This document shows positions 18,930 to 27,112 of a DNA stretch of 64,000 nucleotides, piece by piece. Every line of letters begins with the position of its first letter. The stretch's first letter is position 1. The notes under the pieces were generated by a model. It searched no databases and was not told the origin of the DNA. It saw only the letters and a list, made by a program, of their open reading frames with translations. Made by a program: the position numbers and the translations under genes. The stretch lies in the NCBI GenBank assembly GCA_013001595.1, contig JABDMH010000106.1, forward strand, positions 62,001-126,000, in the 5' to 3' direction. The stretch is from Saprospiraceae bacterium (GTDB taxonomy: Bacteria > Bacteroidota > Bacteroidia > Chitinophagales > Saprospiraceae).

Positions 18930-19403
18930 CTAGGCAGTACTGATAAAGTATACTAAAGTCACTAATCCAATCAGATACCCTAACCAGTACATTTTCAGTC
19001 GGTTTGGATCGCTACCCAAAAGTATAATCGTAACCCGATACAACTGGGACCTATGTTTTGCTACCCATACATAAGATGTATCAAATAGGTCCTTTAGCCA
19101 GGGAATGGCTGCATACCATCGATAGAGCCATTGCCAATGTTTGGGACCATAATGGATAGTGCGTAGTGCAGCGGCAGCACCTCTATATATGCTGCCATCA
19201 GGCTCTACCAGATGAACTTCTTTGCGAAATTGGTCTTCTGTGATATTGGCAAACTTATGACCAACTTCCTGATAGGGTGCGTAATACACCAGATCACCAC
19301 TGATTTTCTTCCACCGTACAGTCCAGTACTTGCAGAACCCACAAGTTCCGTCCCAGATTAACCAAGGCCGATTAATGAAATGTGATGAATCACGTTCTTT
19401 CAT
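18930..19403 (-). CDS. DCC-family (DUF393) thiol-disulfide protein
   Basis: 157 aa. It contains the signature DGTCGFCKYWTVRWKK with the DxxCxxC arrangement of the DCC family, predicted thiol-disulfide oxidoreductases whose role is unsettled. The body is rich in Trp and Tyr. A hydrophobic C-terminal segment (YWLGYLIGLVTLVYFI) may anchor it to the membrane. ATG start at 19403. It is convergent with the TonB receptor gene, with only 12 bp between stops. Confidence 0.88.
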   Translation of the reverse strand: MKERDSSHFINRPWLIWDGTCGFCKYWTVRWKKISGDLVYYAPYQEVGHKFANITEDQFRKEVHLVEPDGSIYRGAAAALRTIHYGPKHWQWLYRWYAAIPWLKDLFDTSYVWVAKHRSQLYRVTIILLGSDPNRLKMYWLGYLIGLVTLVYFISTA

Positions 19404-19519
19404 GGATTATCATCTTTCGATAAGAAAACACTGACTTGTTCAGTTAGTTGTCTTAGCGCTGCTGTTTCAGCAACATTTACATTAAAGATGAGTGGTCATT
19501 TAGATCCAGGTTGGTTCGC

Positions 19520-19549
19520 TTGTCAAAACAAAAACAATGTGTACATTTG
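19520..19549 (+). promoter_or_regulatory. Promoter of rpsP
   Basis: TTG (19520-19522), 19-bp spacer, TACATTTG (19542-19549). This is a full match to the Bacteroidota TTG/TAnnTTTG promoter. It is about 70 bp upstream of the rpsP ATG. Confidence 0.75.
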
Positions 19550-19619
19550 CAGCCTTGTAAAAGCCTGAGATTCGATTATCGAATGCATCAGGTATGGTTG
19601 AACCAAATAAATTTTATAG

Positions 19620-20390
19620 ATGTCAGTAAAAATCAGACTTCAGCGTAGAGGTCGTAAGAAAAAGCCCTTTTACCATATTGTCATTGCAGATGCTCGAGCA
19701 CCTCGCGATGGTCGGTTTATCGAGAAGATTGGAGTTTATGATCCAATGAGTAAACCTGCCACCATTGAACTTGATCGGGATCTAGCGTATGATTGGTTAA
19801 TGAAAGGAGCGCAACCAACAGACACTGTTCGAGCCATCCTTAAATTTAAAGGTGTCTTGTATAAGAAGCACCTGATGCGCGGAGTCCAAAAGGGAGCGCA
19901 CACCGAAGAGGAGGCCATGGCCAAATGGAACCTATGGGTTGAAGAAAAGGAGGCCAAGATCAAAAAGAGAATGGAGGAGACAGCAGCTGAAAAGGCGGAC
20001 CGGTTATCGACACTTAGTGGCACCATTCCAAAGATCGTTATCAAAGAAGATCCTGTTGAATCCGCTGAAGAGGAAGCAACTGTAGAGGCTCCAGCTGATG
20101 AGGCTATAGTGACCGAAGAAGCGGCAGAAGCTACTCCAGAAGAGCATACTGAAGCCACTGATGCAGAAGCTCCTGAGGCCGAAACAGTGTCTCCAGAAGC
20201 TGAACCCGAAGCAGAAACCCCTAAAGCTGAAGCAGCGTCTCCGGAGGCTAAACCTGAAGCAGAAGCACCCAAAGCTGCAGCGGATGTCTCGGAAGCTGAA
20301 GCGCCGGAAGCTGCGGTAAAAGTTCCCGAAGCGGCTGATCAGAAGCCAGAAGACGATAAGAAAGCGGAAGCAAAGAAAGAGGAGTCATAA
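19620..20390 (+). CDS. rpsP: 30S ribosomal protein S16 with long acidic Ala/Glu/Pro-rich C-terminal tail
   Basis: 256 aa, about three times the length of E. coli S16. Residues 1-80 are the S16 core ([33 protein letters not shown]). Residues 80-130 are the extension common in Bacteroidota ([17 protein letters not shown]). Residues about 145-256 form a low-complexity tail of E, A and P with a repeated unit of about 16 residues ([16 protein letters not shown] then [16 protein letters not shown]). The tail should be disordered and strongly acidic, unusual for a ribosomal protein. rimM and trmD, often downstream of rpsP, are not adjacent. Confidence 0.95.
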   Translation: MSVKIRLQRRGRKKKPFYHIVIADARAPRDGRFIEKIGVYDPMSKPATIELDRDLAYDWLMKGAQPTDTVRAILKFKGVLYKKHLMRGVQKGAHTEEEAMAKWNLWVEEKEAKIKKRMEETAAEKADRLSTLSGTIPKIVIKEDPVESAEEEATVEAPADEAIVTEEAAEATPEEHTEATDAEAPEAETVSPEAEPEAETPKAEAASPEAKPEAEAPKAAADVSEAEAPEAAVKVPEAADQKPEDDKKAEAKKEES

Positions 20391-20561
20391 CTCCATTGCT
20401 CCGGTGTTTCTATTTGGTGGGTCTAAGTGTAGCTTGCCGTTGGGAGCGATGAAAAAAATCATCGGATCACCAGTGAGTTTCATATCCAATGCGATACTTG
20501 GCTATCAGGAGGATTTGGTGGGTTTTAGCTATATTAGCAGACTCGGAAATGTAATACTTAG

Positions 20562-20597
20562 ACCTAGTAGCCTTTATTGTGCTACTAGGTTTGTCTT
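20562..20597 (+). terminator. Hairpin downstream of rpsP, probable terminator
   Basis: Perfect 10-bp arms ACCTAGTAGC and GCTACTAGGT around a 9-nt loop, followed by TTGTCTTTAT. The T-run is interrupted. It sits 19 bp upstream of the next gene, so it could also act as a leader structure. Confidence 0.6.
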
Positions 20598-20608
20598 TAT
20601 TCAAAAGT

Positions 20609-22003
20609 ATGTCACTTATGAAATCATTAGATAAAGAATATATTGATCGGCTGGAGGAAATAAAGGCTGCGTTGCAAACATCACCTGAATTGGAGCAGTA
20701 TCTGAGTGAAGAAGAGCCCGAGGATTACAATAAGATGCAGGATAAGTTTGAGAAGCAGATTAATGCAGTCTATGATGAGGTGGCTGCAAAACATCCGCTG
20801 CAGCTTTTTGATCTGGAAAACTACCTGATTGATCCAGCATTCGAAGGTCTGTTTTTTCCCAGACTGCTTGGATATGCAGTCTTACGCGGTGACGCAAATG
20901 ACGACGTTAAATATGTACGACCTCAAGAGCACTTCAAGAAAATTCTACTCGCCATTTGCAATTCGTTTTATTTCGACATTGTCAAACAACGGATTGGACA
21001 AGCTGTCCAAATTGGTTTTGCTCTAAGCAGTGACATTTGGATCACCAATCTGGTAGAGGAAATTCCTAATAAGAACATTAAACAATTTCTGATATCTCAA
21101 AAGTTAGATAAATACAGAGACCTGAAGCACAGAAATGCCGGGTACCGACGGTTTCAGAAACAATTCCAAACTACAAATTTTCAATCTACAGATTTTCCAA
21201 GTTCTCAAGCCGAGATGAACACGTGGTTTGGTTCAATGCGAAAATTTCTCGAATACCGCATTTCAACAGATGCAAACCATGAAAGTTATTTACAGGAGAT
21301 TCTGACCTTTATTGAAAATGAAGACTTGCAGGGTACCAGGCGTTACGTGAAGATCTTGAGTTTGGTTGCAAATTTCATAGATTTTGGTAAAGACGAGTCT
21401 AGGTTGTCCAAAGTGTTCAATGTACAGAGATCATCACACGCTGAATTTAGTGAGCTCTATTTTCAATTTCTACAGGGACTAGTGACTTCCAAGTTGCCTT
21501 ATTCTTCGAATTGTGACCTGAAGATATTTTCCTTGCTTGATGAGAAGATTGATGATGATTTATACGCTTATTATAGCGCATTATCTGAGGTAAGTAAGAA
21601 GGGATTTGTGCATGATGATGCCAAGGAGGCTGTGCGCCTACTCTACAGCAAATACGATGGGCTATCTCTAGTGAACAGTTGCCTACGGCTATCCATCCTC
21701 AAGCAATTTGTGCATGTATTGAGAAACCTGACAGAAGAGGAATATCCAGATTACTTCGAGATCAACAAGACTTTTGTTTCTTACATGGATATTTTTGATT
21801 ACCAGCAATTTAATCAAGCCCTCAAAGAAGAGTCCGTGCTATATGTGCGTAAGCTTTTAAAGAAATATACAGACAAACGGGGCAAGGACTATCAAGATAT
21901 CAAGAAGTTTGTCATTCCTACTTTTCAAGATCTCGGATTCATGAAAGAAAAAGAGGTGCTCGAATTATTCAAGACTCGTCGCAAGAAGCGGGCTAAAACC
22001 TAA
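20609..22003 (+). CDS. Unrecognised protein, about 464 aa
   Basis: I do not recognise this gene. The ATG at 20609 (MSLMKSLDKEYIDRLEEIK), or the one three codons on, is preferred because a GTG further upstream lies in the loop of the preceding hairpin. The protein is soluble-looking, with no signal peptide or membrane segment. It is rich in Leu, Lys, Phe, Tyr and Asp and probably all-helical. Motif-like stretches include DLENYLIDPAFEGLFFPRLL, FALSSDIWITNLVEEIPN and YRRFQKQF. Asn/Asp and Phe spacing suggests HEAT-like helical repeats, but this is a guess. The C-terminus is basic (FKTRRKKRAKT). Codon usage looks native. Convergent with the response regulator gene. Confidence 0.8.
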   Translation: MSLMKSLDKEYIDRLEEIKAALQTSPELEQYLSEEEPEDYNKMQDKFEKQINAVYDEVAAKHPLQLFDLENYLIDPAFEGLFFPRLLGYAVLRGDANDDVKYVRPQEHFKKILLAICNSFYFDIVKQRIGQAVQIGFALSSDIWITNLVEEIPNKNIKQFLISQKLDKYRDLKHRNAGYRRFQKQFQTTNFQSTDFPSSQAEMNTWFGSMRKFLEYRISTDANHESYLQEILTFIENEDLQGTRRYVKILSLVANFIDFGKDESRLSKVFNVQRSSHAEFSELYFQFLQGLVTSKLPYSSNCDLKIFSLLDEKIDDDLYAYYSALSEVSKKGFVHDDAKEAVRLLYSKYDGLSLVNSCLRLSILKQFVHVLRNLTEEEYPDYFEINKTFVSYMDIFDYQQFNQALKEESVLYVRKLLKKYTDKRGKDYQDIKKFVIPTFQDLGFMKEKEVLELFKTRRKKRAKT

Positions 22004-22058
22004 GAGCTACAGCAGTATTTCTTTGACAGGTGCAATCCCCTCAGTTTAGAGGTAAGGC

Positions 22059-22745
22059 CTATTCTACAAATTCAAATTTATAGCCGACCCCTCGGACAGA
22101 TTTGAAGTATTTCGGAACCTTAGGGTTTTCCTCAAAATACTTTCGAAATGAGAGAATGAAATTGTCGATCGTGCGTGTCGAGGGAAAAACATCGTAACCC
22201 CATACAGTCTGCAATATATCTTGGCGGGATACCACATCATTTCTTCTGTCGATCAGCAGCTTGAGCAGCATGGTTTCCTTTTTGGTCAATCCGATTTCGC
22301 CGGTTATAGTCTTCGCTTTGTAGTTGTTGAAATCTACCCAATAGTCACCAAATGAAAAGGATTGCAAGGCTGCTTCCATCTGTGGATTGGTGCGTTTTAG
22401 TAGATTCTTTATGCGTAGCAGTAGTTCCTCTAAGTTAAACGGCTTATTGATGTAGTCATCGGCACCGATTTTGAGACCTTGTACCCGGTCTAACGGAGTA
22501 TCTTTTGCGGTCAAAAAAATGATGGGCACTTTGCTATCGTCCAGTCTGATTTGCTCGCATATGCCAAACCCATCCATATCTGGAAGCATGATATCTAGAA
22601 GAAGGAGATCAAAGTGTTGACTTCTGTAAAGATCAAGAGCCTCCCTACCGTTGCCCGTAGTAACCACATCATACCCTTCTAGGCGTAAGTTCAGGGCGAT
22701 GGCATCCTGAAGACTGCGCTCATCCTCGACTAATAGTATCCTCAT
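22059..22745 (-). CDS. OmpR-family response regulator
   Basis: 228 aa from ATG 22745 (MRILLVEDERSL); a longer frame upstream runs into the kinase gene. Receiver domain: acidic pair E7/D8, phosphoacceptor Asp51 in LLLLDIMLPDMDGFG, Thr in FLTAKD, Lys in YINKPF. The C-terminal winged helix is of the Trans_Reg_C type (SRTIDNFILSFRKYFEENP ... VRGVGYKFEF). It starts one base after the histidine kinase stop, so the pair is translationally coupled. Input and targets are unknown. Confidence 0.95.
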   Translation of the reverse strand: MRILLVEDERSLQDAIALNLRLEGYDVVTTGNGREALDLYRSQHFDLLLLDIMLPDMDGFGICEQIRLDDSKVPIIFLTAKDTPLDRVQGLKIGADDYINKPFNLEELLLRIKNLLKRTNPQMEAALQSFSFGDYWVDFNNYKAKTITGEIGLTKKETMLLKLLIDRRNDVVSRQDILQTVWGYDVFPSTRTIDNFILSFRKYFEENPKVPKYFKSVRGVGYKFEFVE

Positions 22746-22746
22746 A

Positions 22747-23742
22747 TCATTCTGCTTTCGGCAAAGTGGCCACAAAGATACTTCCCTTTGGTTTATTCTC
22801 TACTACACGGATTCGCCCTCCATGCATCTCGGTGATCTTTGCGACGATGTACAGACCAATACCCGTACCTTTCTCTTGCCGAGTATCTTCATGACCGGAT
22901 CGATAGAACTGCTCAAAAATTTTACTGCGTTCTGCTGGAGGCACACCTACTCCCTGATCTGCGATCCGAATTTCATAGTGCGTTTCTTTATCATATAGGG
23001 AAATATCAATGGGTTGACCTTGGCCATATTTGATGGCATTTTCGATCAGGTTGGTAAGCATTGAATGGATACCAGGCTCATCCATCCAAATGGTGGCTGG
23101 TGCATCAATGGTCTCGCAGAGTATGTTCACATTTGGATATGATTTTCGTAGCTCGCCAACCACTCGTTCAATTGAGGTGCGGATATCGTGCTTTTCCAAA
23201 ACGGGTGCATAAGATTTTTCCAATCGTGCAGAGAGCAATAGGTTCTTGACCAAATTTGATAGTCGTTCGGTCTCTTTCATCCCATGGCTGGTCAAATGCT
23301 GCTGGTCTAAAGTCTCTAGATTCTGCCGTCTGAACGTTTCGAAGATGAGCCGAATCGATGCCAGGGGTGATTTTAGCTCATGGGTGATAGCCAGTAGGAA
23401 ATTTTTCTTTTGCCTGATGATTTCAATTTCTTTGGTATATCCTCGATTGATAAACCAGATGCCAAAGAAAAGGGCAATGACAAAGACCAAACCTTCACCT
23501 ATGATCATCGTTTTTTGCCGATTATGATCTTTGATCAATTCCTGCTGAGCGAGGTCAACTTGCTCGATGGTCTGTGTGTCGAGAAGAGTCTGTTTGGCAG
23601 CAAAAGCTTCATCATTCTTTTTCAGAAGTAGGATGGCCCACCAAAGAAATGCAAGTAACATGTATCCCACGACGACGTGCGAAAGGATTCGCAAGCGGCC
23701 AGTCTTTGGGGCCTTGCCGTCTACTTTAATTAAAGATGGCAT
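22747..23742 (-). CDS. Sensor histidine kinase
   Basis: 331 aa, inner membrane. Two transmembrane helices (about 20-40 and 79-98) flank a short periplasmic segment of about 40 residues that lacks a recognisable sensor domain. No HAMP domain is evident. The HisKA phosphoacceptor is His121 in LLAITHELKSPLASI. The HATPase_c domain has N (NLIENAIKYG), G1 (IADQGVGVP), F (IFEQFYR) and G2 (KGTGIGLYIVAK) boxes. The first 17 bases overlap the end of hemL, and its stop is one base from the response regulator start. hemL, kinase and regulator therefore form one unit. Confidence 0.95.
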   Translation of the reverse strand: MPSLIKVDGKAPKTGRLRILSHVVVGYMLLAFLWWAILLLKKNDEAFAAKQTLLDTQTIEQVDLAQQELIKDHNRQKTMIIGEGLVFVIALFFGIWFINRGYTKEIEIIRQKKNFLLAITHELKSPLASIRLIFETFRRQNLETLDQQHLTSHGMKETERLSNLVKNLLLSARLEKSYAPVLEKHDIRTSIERVVGELRKSYPNVNILCETIDAPATIWMDEPGIHSMLTNLIENAIKYGQGQPIDISLYDKETHYEIRIADQGVGVPPAERSKIFEQFYRSGHEDTRQEKGTGIGLYIVAKITEMHGGRIRVVENKPKGSIFVATLPKAE

Positions 23743-25018
23743 CGATTCCCTGATTAATGACTGTTGCAGCCTGCTCTATGTCCTCCATCGTGTGAGCTGC
23801 TGAGACAAAGCCCACCTCGTAGCCTGACGGTCCAAGATAGACACCTTGATTAAGTAAATAACTATGTAATTCTTTAAAGTATTCCATGCTTTTCGGGTCT
23901 ATTTGATCAGCACGTGAGATCGCTTGGCGGGAAAAAGCAATCCAAAAAATGGACCCGATGTGTTGTACCCTTACGGGATGGCTTTTTTTAGCGGCGTGGG
24001 AATTAATCTGCTTAGAAAGGTGTAGAGTCTTTGCTTCTAAGTCCTCATAAAATCCATCCTTTAGTAGCTGCTCTAAAGTGGCCAATCCGGCTGCCATGGC
24101 CACGGGATTGGCAGACAAAGTACCGGCCTGATATACAGGTCCCTCAGGACTCACATTCGACATAATCTCTCTGGAGGCTGCAAAAGAACCAACGGGCAAT
24201 CCGCCGCCAATGATTTTACCGAAGGTGATGATGTCTGGACGAACATCATATAATCCAGCTGCACCCTCAAATCCAATGCGAAATCCTGATATTACTTCGT
24301 CGAAGATTAGCAAGACATTGTATTCGTTGCAAAGTTCCCTGAGTTGCAGGAGAAAAGACGCGCTCTGGATGAGGAGACCATTGTTGGCTGGGATTGGCTC
24401 AATAATAATGGCAGCTATCTCGCCCGCTTGTCGCTGCAATACCGAGCGTATAAGGTCAACATCTTCCAACGGTAACACAATGGTCTCTCGGATAAAAGAT
24501 GTCGGGACTCCTGCCGATGAACTTTCACCAAAGGTGGCCAGGCCAGATCCTGCTTTGACCAATAGTGAGTCGACATGACCGTGATAACAACCCTCAAACT
24601 TGATGATTTTATTTCTTCCAGTATAACCCCTTGCTAAGCGGATGGCTGACATCACAGCTTCGGTTCCAGAGCTCACAAACCGAAGTTGCTCTATATAGGC
24701 ATGATGCTGGAGGATCAATTTGCCCAATGCATTTCCACTTTGAGTTGGGGCACCAAAGCTGGTTCCATGAGCCACAGTTTCTTGTATGTGCGCCCTTACT
24801 CTAGGGTGGTTATGTCCGAGAATCAATGGTCCCCAGGAGCAGCAAAAATCGAGATAACTGTGTCCGTCGGCACAGGTGATTTTTGACCCACTGCCATGCT
24901 GGATGAAGAGCGGAGTGCCATGTACAGATTTGAAGGCCCGCACTGGCGAATTGACGCCACCCGGGAAATACTTCTTCGCCTCCTCAAATAATCCTCTAGA
25001 CTTTGTATATCTGTCCAT
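23726..25018 (-). CDS. hemL: Glutamate-1-semialdehyde 2,1-aminomutase
   Basis: PLP enzyme making 5-aminolevulinate from glutamate-1-semialdehyde in the C5 haem pathway. 430 aa from ATG 25018 (MDRYTKSRGLFEEAKKYFPG); the upstream in-frame stretch is not conserved-looking. It has the typical PGGVNSPVRAFKSV N-terminus, GTEAVMSAIRLARG, the PLP Asp in IFDEVISGFR, and the Schiff-base Lys in ITFGKIIGGGLPVG. It is followed without a gap by the two-component pair. Divergent from the HU-CCDC81/SPOR gene. Confidence 0.96.
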   Translation of the reverse strand: MDRYTKSRGLFEEAKKYFPGGVNSPVRAFKSVHGTPLFIQHGSGSKITCADGHSYLDFCCSWGPLILGHNHPRVRAHIQETVAHGTSFGAPTQSGNALGKLILQHHAYIEQLRFVSSGTEAVMSAIRLARGYTGRNKIIKFEGCYHGHVDSLLVKAGSGLATFGESSSAGVPTSFIRETIVLPLEDVDLIRSVLQRQAGEIAAIIIEPIPANNGLLIQSASFLLQLRELCNEYNVLLIFDEVISGFRIGFEGAAGLYDVRPDIITFGKIIGGGLPVGSFAASREIMSNVSPEGPVYQAGTLSANPVAMAAGLATLEQLLKDGFYEDLEAKTLHLSKQINSHAAKKSHPVRVQHIGSIFWIAFSRQAISRADQIDPKSMEYFKELHSYLLNQGVYLGPSGYEVGFVSAAHTMEDIEQAATVINQGIDAIFN

Positions 25019-25270
25019 ATATTCTACATCTAATCCGGATTGTCGCCTTAAGCTACTAGCGGCTACACACTGCAAGGTTGCCAGAGCACGATCCGAAAGC
25101 ATACATCTCATCCATAATAGCCTCATTTTATAAAGAAGGCACTTTCTCAGCACACTCACTAGTTATCAACAAATTCGCACATTGTTAGTTTCTTTAATGT
25201 GTCAAATGCACTTGTCAGCGGTCGAATTGGCTATATTCGCCCCGATCAGTTAGACCGATTGACAAGTCGA

Positions 25271-26296
25271 ATGAGTCAGACACTCAAGTTATATATACCC
25301 AGTATCCTCAGCGAAAATAAGATTGTCTTATTAAAGGGAATCGGTGCCCTAAAGATAAATTATCGATCTGCTCAGTTCGATGGAGATCTATCCATAATGT
25401 CTGCCCCAAGGGAAGAGATATTTTTTGTCCCCAGTGATGAGGAACATCTGGATCCCATATTGGTAAAGATCGTTGAGCTGATTGCCAAGGTTGATGAGTC
25501 TGAGGCATCGAATCTTGTACAATCTTTTATGCAAGATTTGAAGACAGAATTACGGGGAAATGGTTTTCTGACTTTTCCCAATATAGGCTGGATCAAGCAA
25601 GACAATTGGGGAAGCTTGTTCTTCGAACCGGCCGCAGAATATATTGCGATCAATAGGTATTTTGGGCTGGGTCAGGTGGCATTGCCTCCCGCTTTATCAG
25701 ATGCGGAGCAAGAGGTACTGGCAGATTTAAAAGAAACGGTGTCTGAGAAAACAGCGCGTGCAAAACTTCTTCAGAGCAGGCCTTCGCAACGTACTTGGGG
25801 CTTTATCATCAGTGCCATTTTAGTGCTTCTTACCGTCTTCTCAGTACTCTACTTTAGTAGTAAACCCGAGATACCACTTGCAGAACAGCAAGTCGATACA
25901 CCCACTACACAGCCGGCGGCAGATCTACCCGCCAAGAAATTGAATGAATCTCCGCCGTCCAATTTGTTGTCTAATGACAGCGTAATCAAGGAAGATCATA
26001 AGCTAAATCTGCCCAATGCTGACGATCAAAGCAAGGTCAGGGACTTCCGTGAAGAGGACCTAGCCATACAAACTGCTGGTACTTGCATCGTCGTTGTAGG
26101 TGCTTTTGCAGATGAAGGAAATGTCGACCGGATGGTTCAGCGGCTGGAAGATAGTGCATACGAATCCGTGATTATTGAGGGGGCTAGGCTTAAAAAAGTT
26201 GGTTTGCGAGTTCAATGTGATGGTGATTCTGGTACATTGGACTGGGCTAGAAAGCATATTGATCAGGGAGCATGGCTCTATAAAGGTGACCTCTAG
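25271..26296 (+). CDS. HU-CCDC81-like / SPOR-domain membrane protein
   Basis: 341 aa from ATG 25271, chosen because LYIPSILSENKIVLLKGIGAL aligns with the start of the HU-CCDC81 domains typical of Bacteroidota; an in-frame GTG 24 codons upstream is possible. Two such N-terminal modules seem to cover residues 1-130 (second around QDLKTELRGNGFLTFPNIGW). A transmembrane helix follows (about 175-195, WGFIISAILVLLTVFSVLYF). A Pro/Ser/Thr linker leads to a C-terminal SPOR domain (CIVVVGAFADEGNVDRMVQR) that should bind denuded peptidoglycan glycans. The stop overlaps the kdsA GTG by one base. Confidence 0.85.
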   Translation: MSQTLKLYIPSILSENKIVLLKGIGALKINYRSAQFDGDLSIMSAPREEIFFVPSDEEHLDPILVKIVELIAKVDESEASNLVQSFMQDLKTELRGNGFLTFPNIGWIKQDNWGSLFFEPAAEYIAINRYFGLGQVALPPALSDAEQEVLADLKETVSEKTARAKLLQSRPSQRTWGFIISAILVLLTVFSVLYFSSKPEIPLAEQQVDTPTTQPAADLPAKKLNESPPSNLLSNDSVIKEDHKLNLPNADDQSKVRDFREEDLAIQTAGTCIVVVGAFADEGNVDRMVQRLEDSAYESVIIEGARLKKVGLRVQCDGDSGTLDWARKHIDQGAWLYKGDL

Positions 26297-27111
26297 TGGC
26301 TATCAATATTTCAGAGATCCCGAAGTTGAGGCATTGGAGTCCTGATTCATTCTTGCTGATTGCCGGACCTTGTGCCATAGAGAATGAGTCGATGCCATTG
26401 GATATCGCTGAACAAATTCAGGAGATCATCGAGGAGCTCATGTTGCCATTTGTGTTCAAGGCATCCTACAAAAAAGCCAACCGCAGTAGGTTGGATTCAT
26501 TTACGGGCATTGGTGATGAAAAGGCACTGGAAATCCTGGCAAACGTTGGCTCCACCCTTAAAGTGCCTTGTATAACGGATGTTCACAGCCCTGCTGAAGC
26601 AGTGCGTGCGGCGGAGTATGTAGATGTGCTCCAGATTCCAGCTTTCTTATGTCGACAAACAGAACTGCTTCAGGCAGCCGCACAGACTGGAAAGTGGATC
26701 AATATTAAGAAAGGGCAGTTTCTAAGTCCTGAAAGTATGGGCTTTGCTGTGCAGAAGATCGTCGACTCCGGAAATGAGCAGATAATGATTACCGAGCGAG
26801 GTACTACCTTTGGATACCAGGATTTAGTTGTTGACTTTAGGGGCTTTCCAGAGATGAGGACAATGGCACCTTTAGTATTAGACTGTACCCATTCGTTGCA
26901 AAAGCCCAACCAAACATCAGGGTTAACTGGGGGAACACCAGCTTTGATCGAAACTTTGGCCAAAGCTGGCATAGCCGCGGGCGCAGATGGGGTATTTATT
27001 GAGACTCATCCCAATCCGTCACTGGCTCTTTCAGATGGTGCCAATATGCTGCCGCTGGCCGAATTAAGACCTTTGATGGAAAAATGTATGGCCATTAGGG
27101 CCGTCTTATAG
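26296..27111 (+). CDS. kdsA: 3-deoxy-8-phosphooctulonate synthase
   Basis: Condenses phosphoenolpyruvate and arabinose 5-phosphate to KDO 8-phosphate for lipopolysaccharide. 271 aa, normal length. The motifs are IAGPCAIENES, FKASYKKANRSRLDSFTG, TDVHSPAEA, NIKKGQFLSPESM, TERGTTFGYQDLVVDFR and VFIETHPNPSLALSDG. The start is GTG overlapping the last base of the upstream stop (TAGTG). The next gene starts one base after the kdsA stop, so three genes form an operon. Confidence 0.97.
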   Translation: MAINISEIPKLRHWSPDSFLLIAGPCAIENESMPLDIAEQIQEIIEELMLPFVFKASYKKANRSRLDSFTGIGDEKALEILANVGSTLKVPCITDVHSPAEAVRAAEYVDVLQIPAFLCRQTELLQAAAQTGKWINIKKGQFLSPESMGFAVQKIVDSGNEQIMITERGTTFGYQDLVVDFRGFPEMRTMAPLVLDCTHSLQKPNQTSGLTGGTPALIETLAKAGIAAGADGVFIETHPNPSLALSDGANMLPLAELRPLMEKCMAIRAVL

Positions 27112-27112
27112 C

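Noticed and set aside
19736-20272. 178-codon minus-strand frame, Ala/Ser-rich
   Set aside because: Antisense shadow of the repetitive tail of rpsP; its composition is the expected mirror of GAA/GCN codons.
20404-20634. 76-codon plus-strand frame between rpsP and the next gene
   Set aside because: Crosses the rpsP hairpin and overlaps the next gene start in another frame; no recognisable feature.
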